A stretch of DNA of 52,482 nucleotides from Alectoria sarmentosa (taxonomy: Eukaryota; Ascomycota; Lecanoromycetes; Lecanorales; Parmeliaceae): contig WOGZ01000240.1 of NCBI GenBank assembly GCA_009733775.1, positions 1-52,482 on the forward strand, given 5' to 3'. Positions 32,917 through 43,715 of this stretch are shown here, piece by piece. The notes below the pieces were generated by a model, which worked only from the letters and a program-made list of their open reading frames with translations, ran no database searches and had not been told where the DNA came from. Made by a program: the position numbers and the translations under genes. Position 1 is the stretch's first letter; the number at the start of each line of letters is the position of its first letter.

Positions 32917-35102
32917 ATGGCTTCGGTATCTTCCCTCGACAAGGACATGCGGAATATACGCCTGTCGAAGTATACCCCCCAAGCTGCCAACGAGGTGAGG
33001 ACTTGGATTGAGGATGTGCTGGGAGAGCGATTGGTTGCTGGGGACCTCTTGGAGGCACTGAAAGATGGGATTGCACTATGCAAGTATGATACTCCACCAA
33101 CAAGTGTCATGAAAGCCATTAAAAGATCACAGCTGACAGCAGGTTTACCAGACTCGTCAGCCTCGCAGCCCCACCAGGCGTTCGCTTCAAAAACTCTCCA
33201 ATGCCTTTCGTCCAGATGGAGAACATTTCCCACTTCCTACGCGCATGCCAATCGCCTCCTTTGAATCTCCAGTCCCATGATATCTTTCAAACCGTAGATC
33301 TCTACGAGTCCAAAGATCCTGCTCAAGTGTTGCAGTGCATATCATCATTCAGCCGAAGAGCTCATGCCGTACAGCCGAGCAAATTCTCGAGTGCAATAGG
33401 AGGAGATAAAGGTAAGCCTGGTATCGTCAGTCCTCAGAGTACTGGAGGTTTCTCCGTAGCAAGATATGGGCGACCTCGAGGCATTAGCAACTCAAGTGAG
33501 GCTAGTTCAGCTGCTTCCTACCAGACCTCACATCCGGCGTCACAAGCGATAAGCGGACGAGGCAGTCCTTCGATCTCTGATACGTACGCTGAAAGGTCTG
33601 TCAATGGCGGTCTACCAGCATCGTCTTCTGGAGGCGTCAGTAGCTGGAGCAAAAAAGGCGATGAGGGCGCTACAACTCCAGCTTGGAATATCCATCAATA
33701 CGGATATATGGGCGGTGCAAGTCAAGGGAATCAGGGTATTTCTTTTGGAGGGCGAAGGCAGATTACAACACCAGCGCCCAAGGTTCCGAGCTTAGCAGAG
33801 AAGGAGCGCAAGAAGCGTGAGCAAGAAGCAGAGGATGAGAGATTGCGACTGCAAGCTGAGGAGGCTGAGCATAAGCGGCGTGTGGAACGAGAAGCCGAAG
33901 AAGAGAGGGAGAGAACTTTTGAAGAGCAGCGGTGGGAAGAAGAGACGGCACGAAAACGAGAGATAGAAAAGCGGCGAGTCGAAGAGGAGAAACGACGATG
34001 GGACGAAGAAGAAAGAAAATGGAAGGAAGAGGAAGAAATCAGAGCGAGAGAAGAGGCGGAAGCCGAGGTCAAGACAGCGAGGCAAAGACAAGGAAAAATC
34101 CATTCAAGGCCACAACTCCAGGGTCAGTTCCTCAGCCAGTACAAAGCGGAACAGCTGCAAAAGCTTCCGACGTCTGGTGGAGAAGATCCAGAGCGAGCCG
34201 CAGAACGAGATCGAGTCAAAGAACTCGAGAGGCAGCTCGCAGAAGCCAAGGAGCGTGAAGCAAGATATGAGCGTGAGCGACAGGAGCGTCTGCAAGCAGA
34301 TCAAGTCCGAGACCAGGAGAGGGTTTCTCGACCGAGGGAAGATATACAGCAAGACGACTCTCGAAGCAGGAGTCGAACGGCACCGTCTCATTCGCATCAG
34401 AACAGCCAAGACTCCTTGAAAGCAGACGAGCGTGACTATCTGAGGAAAGAATGGACGAATCACAACGCCGAGCCAGCTCCACCACAACAGCCTCAGAGAC
34501 CTCTTCCAACGACGCGAGACATTCCACCACGGCAGCCTCCTCGTACCATTGCAAACCTCGATGGACCACCACAGCAACCCCCTCGACCTCTTCCAACTCC
34601 TCAAGCATCATCACCCGCCCCACAACGAGTGGACGAACCCTCACCAACGCCCTCACCGCCGCCAATCTCATCCCTTGCGCCACGTCCGCTACCGAATCCA
34701 GCAAGCTTCGCTTCCAATCCCCGCCAACCATCACCCCAACGCAAGTCACCGTTTGCGAGACCTACATCACCTGCCATCTCCACACCAACTCCGCCTCCTC
34801 AGTCCAAACCCTCAACCACGCCAACAAAGAAACCGCCCTTTGGCAAACCCTCCTCCCTCCTTAGTCGGGAAATGGAACTCGATCGTCTCCGGCAGCAGGA
34901 ATGGGAGGAGGCACAGAAAGCGACTAAAGCCGCTGCTGTGTCCGGGATGAAAGAAGGAGGTGTAGGGCCCGGTGACGGAAGTTGGGATGTGAATCAGTAT
35001 GGATATCTGGGGGGTGATAGTCAGAATAGGGGCGGAGCGGGCATAGGGTTTGGAGCGAGGCGTCAGATTATCGGGCCTAGGAATCCACCTGGGAAGACGT
35101 GA
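32917..35102 (+). CDS. Transgelin/calponin-like actin-bundling protein with charged helix and two calponin-type repeats
   Basis: Two exons, 32917-33083 and 33143-35102, with a 59-bp intron (GTATGA...CAGCAG), encode 708 residues. Residues 1-140 form a single calponin-homology domain (WIEDVLGERLV, LLEALKDGIALCK, PFVQMENISHFLRAC, FQTVDLYESKDPAQVLQCI), as in yeast Scp1 and fungal transgelins, which bind and bundle F-actin. Two calponin-type repeats follow far apart: WNIHQYGYMGG...FGGRRQI near 236-262 and WDVNQYGYLGG...FGARRQI near 669-698. Between them lie an unusually charged stretch (about 276-400, E/R/K/Q runs that could form a single alpha helix or coiled coil) and a proline-rich part with PxxP motifs (QRPLPTTRDIPPRQPPR), possible SH3-binding sites. 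Yeast Scp1 is only about 200 residues, so the insertion is large, though long fungal forms exist. It is likely cortical or actin-patch associated. Confidence 0.88.
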
Positions 35103-35460
35103 AAAGGCAAAAGAGGATAGATGAATGAGTCACGAAAAGGCATGAGCGAGCGTGGTTTTCTTAATTTGGATGTTTGGACATCCATGCATCGATAAGCTTT
35201 TCTAGCAGAAATACGCTAGCTACCAGGCCCTCCATTGATTTTCTCGCAGCTTTTGGTCCATCAGCTTTGCCCTAATTTTGTGAAACCAGCCCGATCCTGG
35301 GGTATCATGTAATCAAAGTACGGCTTTCGCCCTGCAGCCATCTTGGGAATACTTTTGTAAAGAATCTTCGCTTCTCAACCAGGCCCTCCCAACCATCCTC
35401 GCAGAGTCTCTTCGTCTCTTCCCTCCAGCATTCCCTTGTCAAGCACTCATGTCCCACCTT
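35103..35460. other. Convergent 3' region
   Basis: The region is 358 bp between the transgelin-like stop (plus) and the U1-C stop (minus). No gene is seen; presumably it holds 3' untranslated sequence of both. Confidence 0.5.
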
Positions 35461-36290
35461 CTACCGCGTCCCTTGAAACGGTGGCATACCCTGCGGTGGA
35501 GGAAACCCGCCCTGTGGCGGACTCATCCCCTGCCCCGGTCCTCCCATCGGCGGCGGGAACCCTTGGAAATTAGGCGGCATGCCCCCAGGCGGCGGGAACG
35601 GCATTCCACCGGGCATACCGGGCATGGGCGGTCCATTACCGCTCGGTGAGCCAGCGGGTGGGAAGGGGGGGAAAGGAGGCATGCTGCGCCCGCCTGGTGG
35701 GGGGATGAAGCCGGGTGGTGGACCGCCAGGACCGCCGGGGCCGGGCATGAAGGGGGGAGGGGGCATGCCTGCTGCCGAGGACGTTAGGATTTTCACTTTG
35801 TGTATCGAAGCTCAACAAGAGCAGGAGCGCGTAGCGTACCGGGAAATCCAAACGGCGGAGGAGGGAAGCCCTGCCCGCCCATAGGGGGACCGCCTTGCGG
35901 TGCGAGCATAGGATTTGCGCCTGCTTGGCCTTCGGCGGCGTAGGAGGACGTGATGGAGTCGATTACCGATTGGGCCTTTTCGTGTCCGATTTCTGCAAAA
36001 CGGAGTCAGGCTGGGTCTTGCCGTATAGGAGATGCGAGAGAAGGGGGGGGGGGGGGTTTCAGGGCAAGTATACGTTGGTAGTAGTCTAGAACATTCCGTT
36101 CGTGATTTCGGCCGCTATTGTGGGCTTTTCGGACAGACATGGAGTCGTGAGTGAGGTAGACATCGCAGTAGTCGCCTGTAGAGTGAGCATCCGATACAGA
36201 GAGATGAAGGTAGGAAGCCTACAGAAGAGTGCAAAGCAGTCAGTAGAGTCAATCAGAGCTGTGAGCAAGGGAGTACCTATATTTGGGCAT
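35461..36290 (-). CDS. U1 small nuclear ribonucleoprotein C (U1-C)
   Basis: Exons (minus): 36277-36290 (uncertain boundary), 36074-36175, 35840-35992 and 35461-35768. The second exon encodes DYCDVYLTHDSMSVRKAH followed by NSGRNH, the U1-type zinc finger. The third has GHEKAQSVIDSITSSYA, and the fourth is a Met/Pro/Gly-rich tail, as in all U1-C proteins. U1-C stabilises pairing of U1 snRNA with the 5' splice site. The tiny first exon gives MPKY, the expected start, but joining it at the GT donor to exon 2 is off by one base (577 nt in total), and the first zinc-binding cysteine, expected at residue 6 right after MPKYY, is not seen. Either the true first junction is different or there is a base error. 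The remaining ligands (second Cys and both His) are present. The protein is about 191 residues. Confidence 0.85.
36043..36056. repeat. G14 homopolymer in a U1-C intron
   Basis: Fourteen consecutive G on the plus strand correspond to a C14 tract on the transcript, inside the intron between the zinc-finger exon and the next exon of U1-C. Such tracts are prone to length error. Confidence 0.95.
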
Positions 36291-37667
36291 ATCGAAAAGG
36301 ATCTACCAGAGCTCTGGAATTCTTATGGGTGCGGTGGTAGTTGGCGCAAGTGATATTGAAGCTTGGAGCGTGATTCCAGAAATTGGCACTTGGCACTAAA
36401 AGTCCTAAACGCCAAGACTCCTACGCCAAGATCTCCCAATTGAAGGCCCGTCGCCAGCCTTGTGAGCGTAGGGTAAGCACCTTGGGGTTAGGGGTCTTCT
36501 AGCGCTGTACCGGACTTTTCGTACCTACCTCCTCCGTATCAACTCATTCTATGGATGAAAACTACACAATAGCGTTTTGAAGCTTTAAGTGACTCGTAGT
36601 GGAGCAAATTGGCTAAGCCTTCAGCTGCAACATCGTATTATGTGTTTTAATAAGTCGGATTTCAATATCAAGAAACAACGTCACTGGGAAACGTCTGAGT
36701 TTCGGCGCCGTCGGAAGAAGGTTCGCACACCCTACCCACCGATCGCTTTCTTCCCAGCCAATGAGAATCGTGCAGCTGCTCGCTCGGCGGGCGTCTTGGA
36801 CGGGTGCGCGAGTGGGGAAATGGGTTGCGGAGGGGCAGGATCGGGGGCTATTGGGTACGGTGTCATGTATTTTAGAAGACCTTTGGGCGGGCCGGTGTCT
36901 GCCCTTTTTTTTCTCTAGGGTTTGATGCTGTGGGATACTATCGTTGGTGAGAGATGGAATGGTTGCGGTTTTTCTTGGCGTGGGAAAATAGAATATTTTG
37001 GGGCAACTTCGTAAAGCGCCGTAAAATGATTAAAGATGAGCAAACTGTTAAGTCAGGGAGAGTTAGGCCGAAGAATTGTCGTCGTGGTTCAATTCCTCTT
37101 ATATAAGTAGCAGAGGAGCCAAAGTGAGGATTTAAAATATGCGGGCACCATGTCAAAACCGCCACGTTCCGCTGCGGGGAGCAGGCTCTGCAATGAGGGC
37201 AAGATGTAAAGCGGAGGATCTCCACAACGACGAGACTTACACTCAAGCTTCCAGTTTATGACTTGCAGTAGTACCTACGACGAGCAACTTATATACCGGA
37301 AACTTCCTAGGTAGGCCTGCCGTTATCGAGTTATAGGAGGCGGTAGAAAGAACGATTTGCGATTTTTGCGATTTTTGCGGCCCCTCATCTTTTTCTGTAA
37401 GGACTCCGCTCCTTAAAATTCTGCTACGGTTAGGGAGCAGGGGGGGATGGTGGGGTTGAAATCCAGGAAAAATTTTCAAAATTTGAGGATCTCGAGACAG
37501 AAATCGAGGATCTTTCAAGCACTCGTAGAATGCTGCTACAGTATGTAAAACATTTTCTTGAGACGTGAGAAAATGTAAAAAAGGAGCTGCGAAAAAATTA
37601 AAAGATTATATATGCAAATAGGCAAATTTTTTAAAACACACCAGCTTCTGTAGCTTGAAATCTCTCA
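36291..37667. other. Gene-poor stretch upstream of U1-C
   Basis: No gene was recognised. Near 37350-37380 the word GCGATTTTT is repeated. The U1-C promoter must lie near the left end. A 109-codon plus-strand frame at 36589-36918 has no domain. Confidence 0.45.
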
Positions 37668-37806
37668 GCCGGGGTAGCTCAATCGGGTACGAAATTACAG
37701 CCGTCGAATACGGTACCTAGGATTTATGCTCACATCCGACTAGTAGAGCGTGTGGCTCTTACACAGACAACCTCAAGGTCGCGGGTTGTAAGTTCGACCT
37801 ACACAT
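37668..37806 (+). pseudogene. tRNA-like sequence (Lys-like), rearranged
   Basis: The sequence GGGGTAGCTCAATCGG at about 37671-37686 fits the 5' part and A box (TRGYNNARNNGG) of a tRNA gene. After about 58 unrelated bases, TAGAGCGTG followed by GGCTCTTAC continues like the D-arm end and a CTT-type anticodon loop. Next come CTCAAGGTCGCGGGTT and a T-arm-like AGTTCGACC flanked by TGTA/TACA. The pieces are in tRNA order, but the D loop is split and the anticodon stem is poor. I read it as a decayed tRNA-Lys copy or the head of a tRNA-derived SINE, not a working tRNA. Confidence 0.5.
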
Positions 37807-38319
37807 GAAGTCTTCAATTTAGTATCAAACTGATTGAAAAATGTAGCGAGCCCCGCCTTCGGCTCTAGAAACCACTCTAGTATCGAGACTTCTCGACCTA
37901 ATTTTTTTCTTTCTTTTTCTTTTTGTTTGCCTTTATTTTATAGTATTCGTATAAGCCCCTCAAGCGGATGCGCCTTGAATCGAATAACTCAATACAGCAT
38001 CTTTTCTTCAACGACTCCAGGCAAGGAACTTTACAGCGAGTAGACAGTACTAAGGCCAGGTAGTCAAAAGGAATCATTCGTACGACGAGGAACCGTGAGC
38101 CTGCTGTCCCATCTGGCAGCTTCATAATCGCAGCTTAACAACGAGGACACCCATAGAAAATTACGATTCCGCGAATCATGTTTCTCAAGTACATACATCT
38201 AAAACCAAACTACTTTGGTGAAAGTTTTGGTAAATGCTCGTAGACCTAGCCCTACATTCTCGATTTCGTCTAGCTTTCGCAAGTAAGACTCTTACGAGTG
38301 ATAATCTTAGGGTGGTAAT
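37807..38319. other. Transition zone before the AT-rich block
   Basis: The stretch has moderate base composition, a T-rich patch near 37900-37940 and no gene. Composition drops sharply just to the right, from about 38400. Confidence 0.45.
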
Positions 38320-38390
38320 AGATATACACCACTTTTCGATAGATGTACACCACTTTTTGATACATATACACCCTCATCTATTTTGTATAC
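38320..38390. repeat. Three tandem copies of a TACACCAC-type motif
   Basis: Copies read roughly ATAGATATACACCACTTTTC, then ATAGATGTACACCACTTTTT, then a diverged ATACATATACACCCTCAT, in direct repeat. They sit at the border of the AT-rich block. A mutated inverted copy occurs at about 39180-39206. Together they look like terminal or subterminal repeats of a DNA transposon. Confidence 0.65.
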
Positions 38391-39179
38391 CTTTATCGAC
38401 GTATGACCCTTTTTGAATTTCTTGAAAAAAGTGAAATATATAATTAAATAGATTATTTTATACATAATAATTTAAACAAATATCGCGATATTAAAAATTG
38501 AATAATTTAAAAACTTTTATATATAAAAAGTAATTATAAAACGAATAATGTATTGAATAAAATTTAATAATTAAAAAAAACTTTTATGCGCTCGTGTGTG
38601 CGCGTAAGCGATTAATGTAAAATTTCGTATTAAAAATATAATAAAAAACATTAAATTCAAATTTTAATATCAGATAATATATTTTTTATTAAAAGATATT
38701 AAAAATTAAATAACGTTTTTTTTCACTTTGAAAAAAATTGATAAAGTTTTCAAATGTTGAATTATAAAAAAAAAATTAAGGCGACGATAAGGTTTTATAT
38801 TTTTTATATATAACTTATTAAACGATTAAATTGTATTAAAAACACGTTATTAAACGATTTATTAATAAATCTTTATACGCGAAACTTATTTAAAACAATA
38901 ATGTGATAAAATATAAAAAAAAATTATAATATAATTTAACTTTATTTTTTATTAATTTATATTATTTACAATAATTTGAATTTGAATAATGTTAAATAAA
39001 AAAAGAAAAACTGCGCGGCGAAGTGAAAAGCATATTAATAAATTCACTTAAATTAATACGTAATTATTATAAATGTGAATTACGTTGAAAGATTATTTTT
39101 GAAATTTTGATATTAATAACTTTATTCGTTTAATTAACTTATATTTATTTAATCGAGAAAAAAATATATATATATTAAA

Positions 39180-39206
39180 AAGTGATGTACATTTATCGAA
39201 AAATAA
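39180..39206. repeat. Inverted, mutated copy of the TACACCAC-type motif
   Basis: AAAGTGATGTACATTTATCG on the plus strand is the reverse complement of the 38.33-kb motif with C-to-T type changes. Its distance from the array (about 0.85 kb) and opposite orientation fit the two ends of one small transposon. Confidence 0.5.
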
Positions 39207-39236
39207 TATATATTTATAATTATTCTAATTTTAAAA

Positions 39237-39262
39237 TTACGAGTTCGAGTCTCGCGTTAAAC
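39237..39262 (+). other. tRNA T-arm / B-box-like fragment
   Basis: GAGTTCGAGTCTCG is close to a tRNA B box with its T stem and is followed within a few bases by a long run of T, as at a polymerase III terminator. No matching A box is readable upstream in the mutated sequence, so it may be the end of a tRNA-derived element. Confidence 0.35.
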
Positions 39263-40719
39263 TTTTTTTTTCTCTTTTTTTTCTTTTAATTTTAATTAAA
39301 GTTAAGAAAGTTTATATACTTTAAATAATTATAACAAGTTTTTAATCTATTATTGCCGCGTAATAAAAACGCTAATAACGTTTATATTAACTAATTATAT
39401 TATTATATCGATATAAAAGTTATTTACTTTATTAATATTAAGCAAGTTATTATTAATATCGATTTTAATAATCATTTATAATTATTATTGATAATTTCTA
39501 TTAAATTAATTTTATTTATTATTATTTTATATTTCGTCTCGTTTTTATAATCGTAATATATTATAAAAAAAAAAAAAAAAATCTCGAGTGTTAAAAGATT
39601 ATAAGTTTTTTTTTATTAATAAATAACTTTTTCTCACTTAAAATACGTTTAAAATCATTTTCAAATATTTAATAAATAAATTTTAATGTTTTTTCTCGAA
39701 AGAGCTTATCTCGAATTATCGTCGAAATTATATTTTATATAATGTTCACAATAATAATTAAAGCAATCGATTAATTAAATAATAAAAAACTTTTAATAAT
39801 AATATAGCGCTTAAAATAACTTATTAAACGCATTAAAAACGACGTTATAATTATAAAATATTCGATAATTAATATTATCGTTATAAATATATATTTTAAT
39901 TTTATAAAAATTTAAGCAAAATAACTTTTTATTGCATTGTTATTATTTTTTCAAAGCATTATAATTTTTATTTTTCTTAATTAATTTTAACATCAAAAAA
40001 CGAAATTAAAATGAAGCGTTAAATTATTATTAAATTTAAAAATAATAATATTAAAAATCGTTATCGTAAACAATCTTTTAAAGATTTATAAATTTATATT
40101 AAAATTCGTTTTAAAGTATATTTAACGCTAAAAACAATTAAAGTCGAAATTATTATTTAATTTAAATTAAAAAATTTCGATTTTTTATAAAAATTCGAAA
40201 AGGCGTTAAAATCTTAAAAAATATTAAAAACGTTAATAATTAAATAATATATTTTAATAAAAACGCGTTTCTTTTAATTTTTACTTTTAAAATAATAATT
40301 TATAATGTTTCAATTAAAATTTATCAATTTTTGAAAAATATCGAATTTTTTATTAAAACGATTATTTAAATAAATACGCATCGTATTAATAATTTAATAT
40401 ATATATAATAACTTATATTAATAATATATAAAAAATATTATTTATAAAAAGTAATTATAAAAAGCGATATTATAAAAAAGATGCGCACTCGCTACGACGC
40501 TAAATCGAATCGAGACTAGCGTAAATATAAAAAATATATCGAATATATCGAATATATTAAATATTATTATAAATGTAATATAAATATAAAAAAAAAAAAA
40601 AAAATTATAATATATCGCATTTAAAAAATTAATATTCGATATATTAAATAATTAAATTAAATTAAAATTAAATTTTTATTAATATTTTTTTTAATAATAA
40701 TAATAAAGTTTTTAAAAGT

Positions 40720-42440
40720 GTTAAAAAATATATAATAAATATTATATATAAGTTAATTAAGTGTATAAAAAATATAAGAAAATCGTATTTTTAAGTTTAT
40801 TCGTTAAAATGATATTAAAATACGATTAATCTTAAAACTAATTTAAAAGTTAATTTTAAAATTAATTTTAAGACTAATCTTACGTATATCACGCAAAAAA
40901 TTAATTTTCAATATTCTTTTATAGCGTTAAAAGATAACGTATACGATTATTTTAATATTTTTTTATAGCGATATATTACGATGCTTTAATATAAAAACTT
41001 TTTTCGCTTTATAATATAAAAAACTTAATAAAAATTTGAAAAATATCGTCTTAATGTAGAAATTTGTTTTTTTTTAATATAAGAATTTAATTATTATAGC
41101 GATACGTTATAATGCTTTAATATAAAAACTTTTTTCGTTTTATAATACGAGAAATTTAATAAAAATTTAAAAAATGTTATTTTAATATAAAGACTTATTT
41201 TTCTTTTTAATATAAAAATTTAATTGAAATTTGAAAATTATCGTTTTAATATAAAGACTTATTTTTTTTTATAATATAAAAAGTTATTTTAATATAGAAA
41301 CTTTTTTCGTTTTATAATATAAAAAGTTTAATAAAAATTTAAGAAATATTACTTTAATATAAAGATTTATTTTCTTTTACAATATAAAAAGTTTAATAAT
41401 AATTTAATATTTAATATTTTAATTAAAGACGTAATTTTTTTTATATAAAAAGTTTAATTCGAAATAAAAATTTATTTCTTTTAATAATACGAAAAGTTAT
41501 TTTGATATAAAAACTTATTTTACTTTATAATATAAAAAGCTTAATAATAATTTGAAATTTAACGCTTTAATCAGAGGCGTTTTTTATATTATTTTGAAAT
41601 TTTTTGAAATTTAATCTTTTTGTTTATAAAAAGTTTAATAAATTTAAATTTTTTTTCTCTTTTTATTATAAAAAGTTTAATAAAATATAAAAATTTATTT
41701 TTCTTTTTTATTATAAAAAATTCGTTAAATTTAAACTTTATACGATATTTAATAATATAAAACGAAATGCTTTATACGAAAAAATTTATTATTTAATAAT
41801 ATAAAACGAAATATTTTATATAAAGAAATTTATTATTTATATAAAAAAATTGAATACTTTATATAAAGAAATTTGATTTAATATTTTATAATTATATTTA
41901 AAAGAAAATAAAATGTTTAATAATATAAAACGAAATATTTTATATAAAGAAACTTGAAAGAATAAAATCTTCGATAATATAAAACGAAATACTTTATATA
42001 AAGAAATCGAATTGCTTTATACGAAGAAACTTTATATTTTTATAAAGAAATTAAATACTTTATGCGAAGAAACTTAATTTAATATTTTTTATATTTAAAT
42101 TGCGATAACTTAACTCGTCGAAAGTTACGAGTTAAAAAAAACGAACTGTCGTAATATAATAATAATCTATTTTAAATCATTATTAATAAAATATTTATAT
42201 AAAAAGTGCGAAAATAAATGTTATTTTTTTATCGTTACAAATCGAGTTTATAATTTATTAAAAAATATATAATAAATATTATATATAATTTAATTAAGTG
42301 TGTAAAAAATACGAAAAAATCGTATTTTTAAGCTTATTCGCTAAAATAATGTTAAGACGCGACGAGTTTTAAAATTAATTTTAAAGTTAATTTTAAAGTT
42401 AATTTTATATACGTTACGTAAAAAATTAATTTTTAATATT
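40720..42440 (+). repeat. AT-rich repeat family, copy 1
   Basis: The copy begins with a conserved core (about 40753-40810, TTAATTAAGTGTATAAAAAA...TCGTATTTTTAAG) and a TTTTAAAATTAATTTTAA-type segment ending near TTACGTATATCACGCAAAAA. It then has a block of degenerate 60-80 bp units (about 40950-41740, TTTAATATAAAAACTT / AATATAAAAAGTTTAATAAAA) and a block of about 40-bp units (41740-42060, AATATAAAACGAAAT...TATAAAGAAA). It ends with a second core (42289-42355) and TACGTTACGTAAAAAATTAA. No coding capacity remains. Confidence 0.7.
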
Positions 42441-43715
42441 ATAAAAATATAAAGTTTCTTCGTATAAAGTAATTCAATTTTTTTATATAAAGCATTTCGT
42501 TTTATATTATCGAATATCTCATTTTTTTTTAAATATAATTATAAAATATCGAATTAAGTTTCTTTATATAAAGTATTCAATTTTTTTATATAAATAATAA
42601 GTTTTTTTGCATAAAACATTTCATTTTATATTATTAAATAATAAGTTTCTTCGCATAAAACATTTCGTTTTATATTATCGAATATTATATAAATCTCGAA
42701 TTTAATAAACTTTTTATAATAAAAAAGAGAAATAAATTTTTACTTTTTATTGAATTTTTTATAATAAAAAAAAGTTTTAAATTTATCAAACTTCTCATAA
42801 ATAAGAGAATTAAATTTTAAAGATTTTTTAAAATAATACGAGAAACGTCTTTAATTAAAACGTTAAATCTCGTATTATTAATTAACTTTTCATATTATAA
42901 AAAAAAATAAGTTTTTATATTAAAGTAAGTTTTTATATTATTAAAAAAAATAAGCTTTTACTTCGACTTAAGCTTTTTATATAAAAAAAATTACGTTTTT
43001 AATTAAAATATTAAATTTCAAATTATTATTAAACTTTTTATATTATAAAAGAAAATAAATTTTTATATTAAAATAACATTTTTTAAATTTTTATTAAGCT
43101 TTTCGTATTATAAAGCGAAAAAAAAATTTATATTAAAATAATTTTTTATATTATAAAAAAAAACAAGTTTTTATATTAAAATCATAATTTTCAAATTTCA
43201 ATTAAATTTTTATATTAAAAAGAGAAGCAAGTTTTTATATTAAAACGATATTTCTTAAATTTTTATTAAATTTCCCGTATTATAAAACGAAAAAAGTTTT
43301 TATATTAAAATATTGTAACGTATTATTATAATAATTAGATTTTCGTATTAAAAAGAAAAATAAGTTTTTATATTAAAACGATATTTTTCAAATTTTTATT
43401 GAGCTTCTCGTATTATAAAGCGATTTTTTTTATATATTAAAACATTATAATGTATCGTTGTAAGAAAATGTTAAAATAATTATATACATTATTTTTTTAA
43501 CGTTATAAAAGAATGTTGAAAATTAATTTTTTACGTAACGTATATAAGATTGATTTTAAGATTAACTTTAAAGTTAATTTTAAAATTAATTTTAAAATTA
43601 ATCGTATTTTAACGTTATTTTAATAAATAAACTTAAAAACACGATTTCTTCGTATTTTTTACACACTTAATTAACTTATATATAATATTTATTATATATT
43701 TTTTAATAAAAAGTT
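42441..43715 (-). repeat. AT-rich repeat family, copy 2 (inverted, shorter)
   Basis: The same unit blocks appear in reverse complement and reverse order: the 40-bp type at about 42440-42700 (TTTCGTTTTATATTATCGAA), the longer type at about 42700-43450, then the core in reverse (43510-43690, ACGTAACGTATATAAG ... CTTAATTAACTTATA). With copy 1 it forms an inverted repeat with arms over 1 kb and a spacer of about 0.4 kb. Confidence 0.7.

Noticed and set aside
35579..35884. Glycine-rich plus-strand frame
   Set aside because: It is a shadow of the Pro/Met/Gly tail of U1-C on the minus strand.
40950..43450. CRISPR-like array
   Set aside because: The repeated units are degenerate, lack constant-length unique spacers and sit in a eukaryotic RIP-mutated block.
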